Origin: Conexibacter sp.
GTDB lineage: Bacteria; Actinomycetota; Thermoleophilia; Solirubrobacterales; Solirubrobacteraceae
Length of the DNA stretch: 8,638 nt
Assembly: GCA_025964215.1 (NCBI GenBank)
Contig: JAOPZG010000609.1
Coordinates: forward strand, 1 to 8,638
Reading direction: 5' to 3'
Shown: positions 1-5,846 of the stretch, in pieces
Layout: every line of letters begins with the position of its first letter
Numbering within the stretch: position 1 is the stretch's first letter
Made by a program: the position numbers and the translations under genes
The notes under the pieces: model-generated
What the model was told of the DNA's origin: nothing
Databases searched by the model: none
The model's input: the letters and a program-made list of their open reading frames with translations, nothing else

Positions 1-969
1 CGCGAGCCGCTCGGGCGGCGGCTCGGCGCGCCCGCCCGCGCGGAAGAAGAACGTGGCCTCGTCGGCGTTCGCGCCCGCGAGCACGGGGACGTCGGGCATC
101 GCGCCGGGCGCGTCGGCCGGCGAGACGGGGAGCGTCGCGGGGTCGAGCATCGGCAGCGCGCCGCCGCGGGTGCCGGCGAAGGCCGGTGTGGTGAGCAAGG
201 CTTCCGCGAGCGCGACGACCTCCGCCGCCGGCAGCCGCTCGAGCGCCGCGCGGTCGAAGTCCCCCACGCCGCCCGCCGCCGCGCTCAGCGCCTCCGCCCA
301 CGCGCGGCCGAGCTCGGGGTCGTGCGCGGCGTCGAAGATCGGCGGGGACTGCACGATCGCCCGCGCGAAGAGCGCCTCGGCGCCGGGCGCGACCAACAAC
401 CCCATGACGCTCAGCGCGCCCGCCGACTGGCCGGCGAGCGTCACGCGCTCGGGATCCCCGCCGAAGCCCGAGATGTTGTCCTTGACCCAGCGCAGCGCGG
501 CGAGCTGGTCGAGGCGGCCCGCGTTCGCGCCGATCTCCGGGTGCGCGAGCCAGCCGAGCGACCCGAGCCGGTAGTTGATGGAGACGACGACCATGGGTCC
601 GGCGGCCGCGAGGCGCGCGCCGTCGTAGAGCGAGGCGGTGCTCCACCCCATCGCGAAGCCGCCGCCGTGGATCCAGACGAGGACGGGCAGCGGGCCGTCG
701 CGGTGCTCCGGGGTCCAGACGTTGAGGGCCAGGCAGCCCTCGTCCATCGGCGGCGGCTCGCCGTGGGTGAAGGTCGCCATCGGGCGGCGCGGCTGGGGCA
801 TCGCGGGGCCGGGCTCCAGCGCGTCGCGGTAGCCAGTCCAGGCGATCGGGCGCGGCGGCTCGAAGCGCGCCTCGCGGGCGTACGGGATCCCCAGGAAGAC
901 GTTGCCGAGGGCGGTGGCGCGGCCGCGCACGGAGCCCTCCACCAGGTGCACGACCGGACCCATCGACAT
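1..969 (-). CDS. Type-B carboxylesterase, 3' end beyond the window
   Basis: Alpha/beta-hydrolase of the carboxylesterase type-B family, which hydrolyses carboxylic esters. Translating the minus strand from the ATG at 969 gives 323 residues without a stop, running off the left edge. Visible signatures are DEGCLALNVWTP (about 76-87, the type-B EDCL-like motif), the oxyanion-hole HGGGF (101-105), the FGGDPERVTLAGQSAGA block with nucleophile Ser182 (GQSAG, Gln in place of the commoner Glu), and NADEATFF with Glu304 at the position of the catalytic acid. The catalytic His is expected later, outside the window. No signal peptide is visible, so it is probably cytoplasmic. The start was chosen because family homology begins at once (GxxxGxxxFLGIPYA) and a TAGGCT -10 box ends 7 bases upstream, suggesting a leaderless mRNA. 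It is divergent from the GntR regulator and may be controlled by it. The substrate cannot be told; a depside or other aromatic ester would fit the neighbourhood. Confidence 0.93.
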   Translation of the reverse strand, partial: MSMGPVVHLVEGSVRGRATALGNVFLGIPYAREARFEPPRPIAWTGYRDALEPGPAMPQPRRPMATFTHGEPPPMDEGCLALNVWTPEHRDGPLPVLVWIHGGGFAMGWSTASLYDGARLAAAGPMVVVSINYRLGSLGWLAHPEIGANAGRLDQLAALRWVKDNISGFGGDPERVTLAGQSAGALSVMGLLVAPGAEALFARAIVQSPPIFDAAHDPELGRAWAEALSAAAGGVGDFDRAALERLPAAEVVALAEALLTTPAFAGTRGGALPMLDPATLPVSPADAPGAMPDVPVLAGANADEATFFFRAGGRAEPPPERLA

Positions 970-976
970 GGAGCCG

Positions 977-1004
977 AGCCTACACTTGTCTCAAGTGCAT
1001 GCAG
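977..1004 (-). promoter_or_regulatory. Probable leaderless promoter of the carboxylesterase
   Basis: On the minus strand a CTGCAT hexamer (1004-999, weak -35) is followed after 16 bases by TAGGCT (982-977, matching the TAnnnT -10 consensus). The esterase ATG follows 7 bases later. That spacing puts transcription start at or next to the start codon, and no Shine-Dalgarno sequence is present. The layout matches the stronger promoter of FAH1. The -10 is reasonable and the -35 weak. Confidence 0.5.
981..999. promoter_or_regulatory. Inverted repeat, candidate GntR operator
   Basis: CACTTG-TCT-CAAGTG (983-997) is a perfect 6-bp inverted repeat with a 3-base centre; the flanks add one more matched pair (T981/A999). 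It lies inside the esterase promoter, between its -35 and -10 boxes, and upstream of the GntR gene. Short palindromes of this size are typical binding sites of GntR/FCD regulators, which commonly control their divergent neighbour. Binding here would repress the esterase and could autoregulate the regulator. Assignment to this regulator is inference from position and symmetry. Confidence 0.5.
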
Positions 1005-1023
1005 GTCCGGTTGCCGCTGGATG

Positions 1024-1029
1024 TACTCT
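1024..1029 (+). promoter_or_regulatory. Possible -10 box for the GntR regulator
   Basis: TACTCT fits TAnnnT and lies 37 bases before the ATG at 1067 and 4 bases before an in-frame GTG at 1034. No convincing -35 sits 16-18 bases upstream (only GCAGGT or TGCAGG). Transcription would begin around 1036-1040 and give a short leader to the ATG. The call is tentative. Confidence 0.25.
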
Positions 1030-1066
1030 CCTGGTGTGGATCCAACGAACCGACGGGGCGAGCGGC

Positions 1067-1834
1067 ATGGCTGAGGCCGCGCCCGCACGCCAGAGCGTCG
1101 AGCACGTGCATCGCATGATCCGGGAGGCGATCCTCGACGGATCGCTCGCGCCGGGCGAGGCGATGTCGCAGGTGGCGCTGGCCGACGAGCTCGGCGTGAG
1201 CCGCACGCCGCTGCGCGAGGCGCTGCGGATGCTCCAGAGCGAGGGCCTGATCGAGTCCGAGCCCAACCGCCGCGTGCGCGTCGCGCCGCTGTCGCTGGAG
1301 GACGTCGAGGAGCTCGCGTCGATCCGGATCTCGCTCGAGGTCACCGCGCTGCGCCTGTCGGTCCCGCTGATGACGCCGGAGGACCTCGGCCAGCTCGAGG
1401 GCTACATGGCCGAGATGGCGCACCACGCCGCCGACGACGACTACGGCCGCTGGTACATCCCGCACCAGGCCTTCCACCGCGCGCTGACCGCCCGCGCCGG
1501 CAACCGCTTCGACACGCTGCTCAGCCAGCTCTTCGAGCACGCCGAGCGCTACCGCCGCCTGCACTTCGGCCGCGCGCTGTCCAAGCAGGCGACCGTCGAC
1601 CACCGCGACGTCCTCGACGCCTGCAAGGCCGGCGACCGCGACCTCGCCGCCGCCCGCCTCGCCCGCCACCTCGCCCGCACCGCCTTCGGCATCTTCGAGC
1701 TGATGGACCCCGACTACGAGCCCTCCAAGCTCCGCCAGGTCCTCAAGGACGTCAGCGCCACGGTCGGCCACGACACCGACGTCGAGGCGCCGATGCGCAA
1801 GCCGGGGGCGCGGCGGAAGACGAAGGCGGCGTAG
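1067..1834 (+). CDS. GntR-family transcriptional regulator, FCD subfamily
   Basis: DNA-binding regulator of 255 residues, the usual size for GntR/FCD proteins. An N-terminal winged helix-turn-helix covers about residues 10-75, with the recognition segment LADELGVSRTPLREAL (38-53) and the wing NRRVRVAPL. An all-helical FCD effector domain follows (about 78-215). His137 (in FHRAL), His179 (in DHRDVLDAC) and His201 (in RHLART) match the three conserved histidines that bind metal and an organic-acid ligand in this family. The C-terminus is a basic tail (RKPGARRKTKAA). The family usually senses carboxylic acids and controls adjacent catabolic genes, which fits the divergent esterase and the convergent FAH1 9 bp away. 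The start is uncertain: the ATG at 1067 has only a poor GGGGCG upstream, and an in-frame GTG at 1034 would add 11 residues. ATG is preferred because conserved sequence begins only at about residue 9. Confidence 0.93.
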   Translation: MAEAAPARQSVEHVHRMIREAILDGSLAPGEAMSQVALADELGVSRTPLREALRMLQSEGLIESEPNRRVRVAPLSLEDVEELASIRISLEVTALRLSVPLMTPEDLGQLEGYMAEMAHHAADDDYGRWYIPHQAFHRALTARAGNRFDTLLSQLFEHAERYRRLHFGRALSKQATVDHRDVLDACKAGDRDLAAARLARHLARTAFGIFELMDPDYEPSKLRQVLKDVSATVGHDTDVEAPMRKPGARRKTKAA

Positions 1835-1843
1835 GGAGACCGG

Positions 1844-2716
1844 TCAGACCTCTTGCGCGGCGGTCGCCGCGCCCGCGCCGTGGCGCTCGGACCAGGCGAT
1901 GATCGGGTTGCGGAGGATGCCGACGTTCTGGATCTCGGCCTCGACGACGTCGCCGGGGCGGAGGTAGAGCGATGCGGCGTCCTCGCTGAAGCCCGCGACG
2001 CCGGCGACCGTGCCGGTCGAGACGATGTCGCCGGGCGAGTAGCCCATCGGCGAGTAGTGCGACAGGATCTCCGGGATCGTCACGGACATGCGGCTGGAGT
2101 GGGACTCCTGGCGCAGCTCGCCGTTGACGCGCAGCTGCATCGCGAGGTCGTGCGGGTCGCCGACCTCGTCGGGCGTGACGATCCACGGGCCGATCGGGCA
2201 GAAGGTGTCGATCGACTTGCTCAGGCAGAAGACGCCGGACTTCATCTCCTCGCGCTGGATGTCGCGCGCGGTGATGTCGTTGAAGATCAGGTAGCCCGCG
2301 ATGTACTCCTCGGCCTCCTCGGGCGAGAAGAAGGACCCTGACTTGCCGATGACGACCGCGAGCTCCAGCTCGTAGTCCATCTCGTTGGTCAGCGCCTCGG
2401 GGTAGACGATCGGGTCCTCGGTGCCGATGATCGCGTCGACGTTCTGGAAGAACACGATCCACGGCAGCACGGGATGCGACCAGTTGACGCGCTCGGACTC
2501 CTCGTGGTGCTCGCGGAAGTTGCCGGCGGTGTGGAAGAACTTCTTGGGGACGATCGGCGCCCGCAGCCGCACGTCGGCGAGGGGCAGCTCGCGACCGGTC
2601 GGCTCCACCGCCCCGCCCAGCTCGAAGTACCGGCGCATGTCCGGCACGTCGAGCTCGATCACCTGGTCGCCGTCGACCCTGCCGACGCGACCCTCGTCGA
2701 ATGTCACGAGCTTCAT
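1844..2716 (-). CDS. Fumarylacetoacetate hydrolase family protein (FAH1)
   Basis: Predicted cytoplasmic metal-dependent hydrolase/decarboxylase of 290 residues. FAH-family members cleave C-C bonds in acylpyruvates or decarboxylate and hydrate related keto-acids late in aromatic catabolism. Seen here are NFREHHEES (about 66-74, lid region), DYELELAVVIGKSG (114-127) with metal ligands Glu116 and Glu118, FNDITARDIQ with Asp147, SKSIDTFCPIGPWIVTPDEVGDP, and a C-terminal PGDIVSTGTVAGV (228-240). Two details are unusual: the common QWxxGK is replaced by VFCLSK (Lys167 kept), and TGTP is TGTV. It is clearly different from FAH2, so the two probably act on different intermediates. The ATG at 2716 lies 6 bases after a -10 box, suggesting a leaderless transcript. 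It is divergent from the bicupin operon and convergent with the GntR gene. The exact substrate cannot be assigned. Confidence 0.93.
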   Translation of the reverse strand: MKLVTFDEGRVGRVDGDQVIELDVPDMRRYFELGGAVEPTGRELPLADVRLRAPIVPKKFFHTAGNFREHHEESERVNWSHPVLPWIVFFQNVDAIIGTEDPIVYPEALTNEMDYELELAVVIGKSGSFFSPEEAEEYIAGYLIFNDITARDIQREEMKSGVFCLSKSIDTFCPIGPWIVTPDEVGDPHDLAMQLRVNGELRQESHSSRMSVTIPEILSHYSPMGYSPGDIVSTGTVAGVAGFSEDAASLYLRPGDVVEAEIQNVGILRNPIIAWSERHGAGAATAAQEV

Positions 2717-2722
2717 GCGGTC

Positions 2723-2752
2723 ACTCTACACAGATCCTGAGAGTGTATGCAA
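2723..2752 (-). promoter_or_regulatory. Leaderless promoter of FAH1
   Basis: Minus strand: TTGCAT (2752-2747, -35), an 18-base spacer, TAGAGT (2728-2723, -10), then 6 bases to the ATG at 2716. No Shine-Dalgarno sequence fits between the -10 and the start codon, so the mRNA should begin at or near the ATG. The spacer contains the arms TACAC and GTGTA (11 bases apart), which could bind a regulator between -35 and -10. Confidence 0.65.
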
Positions 2753-2761
2753 GATGGCTGT

Positions 2762-2791
2762 TTGCACTTCATCTACGAATCCGGCTACTGT
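2762..2791 (+). promoter_or_regulatory. Leaderless promoter of the bicupin operon
   Basis: TTGCAC (2762-2767, -35), an 18-base spacer, TACTGT (2786-2791, -10), then GCCTCC and the ATG at 2798. Its geometry (18 and 6 bases) is identical to the FAH1 promoter, with which it is back to back: the two -35 boxes lie 9 bases apart and form TGCAA-N9-TTGCA. This supports 2798 as the true start of the bicupin gene. Confidence 0.65.
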
Positions 2792-2797
2792 GCCTCC

Positions 2798-3787
2798 ATG
2801 TCCACCCAGCTCCCCGGCGCCGCCGTCCCCTACGTCCAGGCCGCCGGCACCGGCCGCGCCCACCTGCTGCTCGGCCAGGTCGCGCGCACGATGGTCGGCG
2901 CGGAGGAGACCGGCGGGCTCCTGTCCTACATGGCGGCCTGCGGTCCGGCCGGCCGCCCGATCCCGCTGCATCACCACGACGTCGAGCTCGAGGTCTTCCT
3001 CTGCACGCGCGGCCGCGTCCAGCTCTGGGCCGGCGAGGAGAGCCGCGTGCTCTCGCCCGGCGACGTCGGCGTCGTCCCCGCCGGGACGCTGCACGCCTAC
3101 CAGTTCCACTCCACGTTCTCGGAGTTCGTCGGGCCGATCACGCCCGGCGGCTGGGATCGCTTCTTCGACCTCACGGGCACGCCCTACGACGGGCCCGCCT
3201 TCCCGGCGCACGACCCGTCGCCGCCGCCGTTCGCGAAGTTCGGCCAGGCCGAGCAGCAGTTCAAGATGAAGTACTTCCCGGAGGCGCCGTACGCCGAGCC
3301 GACGCTCGACGCCGCCGACGACGCGCTGCCCGGCGCGCCCGTCCCCTACTTCCTGCGCGCGGGCGCAGGCCCGCGCCACCTGCTCGGCGGCCTGCTCTTC
3401 ACCGACCTGGTCACCTCGGCCGAGTCGGACGGGACGTTGTCGATGGCGATGGTCCAGGGCTCGTTCGGCCCGCCGCTGCCGCTGCACGTCCACGCGCGCA
3501 CGCACGAGACGATCCAGGTGCTCGACGGCAAGCTGCGCGTCTGGCTCGACGGCGAGGAGCGGGTGCTCACGCGCGGCGACGTCGCCAGCATCCCGGCGAG
3601 CGTCCCGCACACCTACGCCTTCGAGTCGGCGACGGCCAGCGCGGTCGTCACCAACGCGCCGGGCGGCCTCGAGCGCCTGATCGCGCTCGCGGGCACGCCG
3701 ACCGAGGACTCCATCTTCCCCGCGCAGGCGCCGGGCTTCCCGGACCTCGCGGAGGCGGCCGCCGAGCTCGACGTCGAGCTCGTCTGA
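2798..3787 (+). CDS. Bicupin dioxygenase, quercetin 2,3-dioxygenase type
   Basis: Two-cupin metalloprotein of 329 residues, close to the roughly 337 of the Bacillus subtilis quercetinase it resembles. Two homologous halves are obvious: PYVQAAGTGRAHLL (11-24) and PYFLRAGAGPRHLL (183-196) each begin a cupin. Each cupin has a full HxH(x4)E...H metal set: His58, His60, Glu65, His99 in the first and His230, His232, Glu237, His271 in the second. Quercetinases open the flavonol heterocycle with O2, releasing CO and an aromatic ester (depside). The start at 2798 is preferred over an in-frame ATG at 2747 because the cupin sequence and the 6-base -10 spacing both point to it. It is the first gene of an operon; its stop overlaps the FAH2 start (TGATG). 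Alternatives are another cupin dioxygenase, such as a gentisate-like ring-cleaving enzyme (normally one metal site), or a pirin-like quercetinase. The family is firm; the substrate is inferred. Confidence 0.87.
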   Translation: MSTQLPGAAVPYVQAAGTGRAHLLLGQVARTMVGAEETGGLLSYMAACGPAGRPIPLHHHDVELEVFLCTRGRVQLWAGEESRVLSPGDVGVVPAGTLHAYQFHSTFSEFVGPITPGGWDRFFDLTGTPYDGPAFPAHDPSPPPFAKFGQAEQQFKMKYFPEAPYAEPTLDAADDALPGAPVPYFLRAGAGPRHLLGGLLFTDLVTSAESDGTLSMAMVQGSFGPPLPLHVHARTHETIQVLDGKLRVWLDGEERVLTRGDVASIPASVPHTYAFESATASAVVTNAPGGLERLIALAGTPTEDSIFPAQAPGFPDLAEAAAELDVELV

Positions 3788-4629
3788 TGCGCTTCGCCTC
3801 GGTCACGATCGACGGCGCGCCGCACGCGGTCCTGCTCGACGGCGACCGCGCGGTGCCGCTGCGCGGGGTGGCGGAGCTGGGTCTGGAGACGCCGTCCTCG
3901 CTGCTCGCCGACCCGCCGCTGGATCACGCGAGCGCCGTGCCCACGGCCGACGTCGTCTTCCGCGCCGTCGTCCCGAGGCCGGGGAAGATCATCTGCGTGG
4001 GGTTGAACTACCGCGCGCACGTGGCCGAGTCGCTGCGCGACGAGCCCGAGTACCCGGTGCTCTTCACGAAGTTCGCCTCGACGCTGACCGGGCCGTTCGC
4101 CGCGCTCGCCGTCCCCGCGGAGTCCACGAAGGTCGATTACGAGGGCGAGCTCGTGGTGATCGTCGGCGAGCGCGTGCGCCGCGCCGCGCCGGCACAGGCG
4201 CTACGCGCCGTCGCCGGCTACGCGGTCGCCAACGACGTCTCGATGCGCGACTTCCAGCACAAGTCCCACCAGTGGCTGCAAGGCAAGGCGTGGGACGCGT
4301 CCACGCCCGTCGGCCCCGCGCTCGTCACCGCGGACGAGGTCGGCGACCCGCAGGCGCTCGCGCTCCGCACGATCGTCAACGACACCATCTTGCAGGAGGC
4401 GACGACCGACCTGATGATCTTCGACGTCGCGACGCTCGTCAGCACGATCTCGCAGTTCGCGACGCTCGAGCCCGGCGACCTGATCCTCACCGGGACGCCC
4501 GGCGGCGTCGGCGTACGCCGCGACCCACCGGTCCTGCTCGCTCCCGGGGACGTGGTCGCCGTGGAGGTCGACGGCGTCGGCCGGATCGAATCGACCATGA
4601 TCAGCGAGCGCGCGGCGGTGGCGTCATGA
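3787..4629 (+). CDS. Fumarylacetoacetate hydrolase family protein (FAH2)
   Basis: Predicted metal-dependent FAH-fold enzyme of 280 residues. It carries the canonical family blocks: GKIICVGLNYRAHVAE (66-81), LFTKFASTLTGP (92-103), DYEGELVVIVG (117-127) with metal ligands Glu119 and Glu121, ANDVSMRDFQ with Asp150, QWLQGKAWDASTPVGP (162-177), and PGDLILTGTPGGVG (229-242). These match bacterial acylpyruvate hydrolases such as fumarylpyruvate hydrolase and hydroxyhepta-dienedioate isomerase/decarboxylase. The start codon overlaps the bicupin stop (TGATG) and its end overlaps the monooxygenase start (ATGA), so translation is probably coupled. It is more canonical than FAH1, which suggests complementary steps rather than redundancy. 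Which acylpyruvate or keto-acid it handles is unknown. Confidence 0.94.
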   Translation: MRFASVTIDGAPHAVLLDGDRAVPLRGVAELGLETPSSLLADPPLDHASAVPTADVVFRAVVPRPGKIICVGLNYRAHVAESLRDEPEYPVLFTKFASTLTGPFAALAVPAESTKVDYEGELVVIVGERVRRAAPAQALRAVAGYAVANDVSMRDFQHKSHQWLQGKAWDASTPVGPALVTADEVGDPQALALRTIVNDTILQEATTDLMIFDVATLVSTISQFATLEPGDLILTGTPGGVGVRRDPPVLLAPGDVVAVEVDGVGRIESTMISERAAVAS

Positions 4630-5846
4630 GCAGGTTGCACGTCTTGATCGCCGGCGGCGGCGTCGGCGGCCTCTGCCTCGCCCAGGGCCTGCGCCGCGCC
4701 GGCGTCAGCGTCGCCGTCTACGAGCGCGAAGGCGACGGCATCCATCGCGCCGGCTACCGGCTGACGATGAACGCCGACGGCGGCGAGGGCCTGCGCGCCT
4801 GCCTGCCCGAGGACCTCTACGAGCTCTACCTCCAGACCTCGCGCAAGACGCCGCCGCACCAGCGCGCGGTCGTCCTCGACCGCGACTGCAACGAGCTGAG
4901 CAGCGCCGGCCACCTCGGCCCGCCCAACGAGGGCCCGCGCCCGCACACCGCGATCGACCGCCGAGTGCTGCGCCAGATCCTGCTCGGCCGCCTCGGCGAC
5001 GCGGTCCACGGCGGTGCCGCGGCCACCGGCTTCGAGGCCACCGAGGACGGCGTCCGGCTTCACCTCGCCGACGGCACGACCGCCGAGGGCGACGTGCTCG
5101 TCGCGGCCGACGGCGTCGGCTCCGCGATCCGCCGCCAGCTCCTGCCCGGCGTCGAGATCATCCCGGCCGACGTCGGCGGCCTCGGCCTCTTCGCGCGCTC
5201 GCCGCTCACGCCGGAGGTCCTGGCCGAGCTGCCCGACGTCCTGCTCGACGGCTTCGTCATCGCCCGCGACGAGCGCGGCGGGATGCTCGCCATCGGCGCC
5301 TACGACCCGCGCCAGCCGGTCGCCGAGGCGGCCGCGCAGCTCGCGCCCGACATCCACGTCGACCCGGTCGACCCCTACATGATGATCAGCGGCGGCGTGG
5401 CGCCGGGCGTCACGATCCCCGCGCCGGCCGACTGGACCGCCGAGACGCCGCGCGCGGTCCACGAGGGCATGCGCGCGGTCGTCGCCGACTGGCATCCCTC
5501 GCTGCGCGGCCTGGTCGAGCGGATCGACCTCGACACGCTCTTCTGGTTCCCGTTCCGCCGCCTGGACCCGACGCCGGCGTGGCCGACGACGCGCGTGACG
5601 CTGCTCGGTGACGCGATCCACGCAATGATGCCGACGCGCGGCCAGGGCGCCAACATGGCGCTGCGCGACGCGGGCATCCTGGCGGGCCGGCTCGCCGCCG
5701 CGGCGCGCGGCGAGCAGGATCTCCTGGAGGCGATCGCCGCCCACGAGGCAGCGATGCGCGACTACGTCTACCCCATCATGGACCTCTCCTCCGACCACGG
5801 CCGCTTCGGCGGCGGCGGCCTGCGCCCGGAGGGCGCCGCGTCATGA
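4626..5846 (+). CDS. FAD-dependent aromatic monooxygenase
   Basis: Class-A (p-hydroxybenzoate-hydroxylase-like) flavoprotein of 406 residues. It binds FAD, takes electrons from NAD(P)H and typically hydroxylates phenolic or related rings. Motifs in order are the Rossmann glycine loop GGGVGG (10-15) with VYERE (31-35) ending the second strand, the DG motif ADGVGSAIRR (161-170), and the GD motif LLGDAIHAMMPTRGQGANMALRDA (split around 327-349; Asp329 contacts the FAD ribityl and Pro336 follows). No signal peptide or membrane segment is seen. The start ATG overlaps the FAH2 stop (ATGA) and the end overlaps the reductase start (ATGA). A monooxygenase beside a cupin dioxygenase and FAH hydrolases fits aromatic degradation; these folds also occur in polyketide tailoring and antibiotic inactivation. 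The substrate is unknown. Confidence 0.93.
   Translation: MSRLHVLIAGGGVGGLCLAQGLRRAGVSVAVYEREGDGIHRAGYRLTMNADGGEGLRACLPEDLYELYLQTSRKTPPHQRAVVLDRDCNELSSAGHLGPPNEGPRPHTAIDRRVLRQILLGRLGDAVHGGAAATGFEATEDGVRLHLADGTTAEGDVLVAADGVGSAIRRQLLPGVEIIPADVGGLGLFARSPLTPEVLAELPDVLLDGFVIARDERGGMLAIGAYDPRQPVAEAAAQLAPDIHVDPVDPYMMISGGVAPGVTIPAPADWTAETPRAVHEGMRAVVADWHPSLRGLVERIDLDTLFWFPFRRLDPTPAWPTTRVTLLGDAIHAMMPTRGQGANMALRDAGILAGRLAAAARGEQDLLEAIAAHEAAMRDYVYPIMDLSSDHGRFGGGGLRPEGAAS

Noticed and set aside
441..1088. Arg/Pro/Ser-rich open frame on the minus strand and similar long open frames on the plus strand within 53-1074
   Set aside because: Shadows of the esterase in the other frames: low-complexity Arg/Ala/Pro composition and no family motifs, while the minus-strand frame from 969 gives a coherent type-B esterase.
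1835..1843. Terminator between the convergent GntR and FAH1 genes
   Set aside because: Only 9 bp separate the stops and no inverted repeat with a T-run is visible there.
2747..2797. Longer start of the bicupin gene at the in-frame ATG 2747
   Set aside because: It would add 17 residues (MQDGCLHFIYESGYCAS) unlike the family and would place the start inside the back-to-back -35 region; the ATG at 2798 fits both the promoter geometry and the cupin start.
2701..3786. Arg-rich extension in front of FAH2 in the same frame
   Set aside because: Antisense/other-frame reading of the bicupin gene; FAH2 starts at 3787 with the family's N-terminal sequence.
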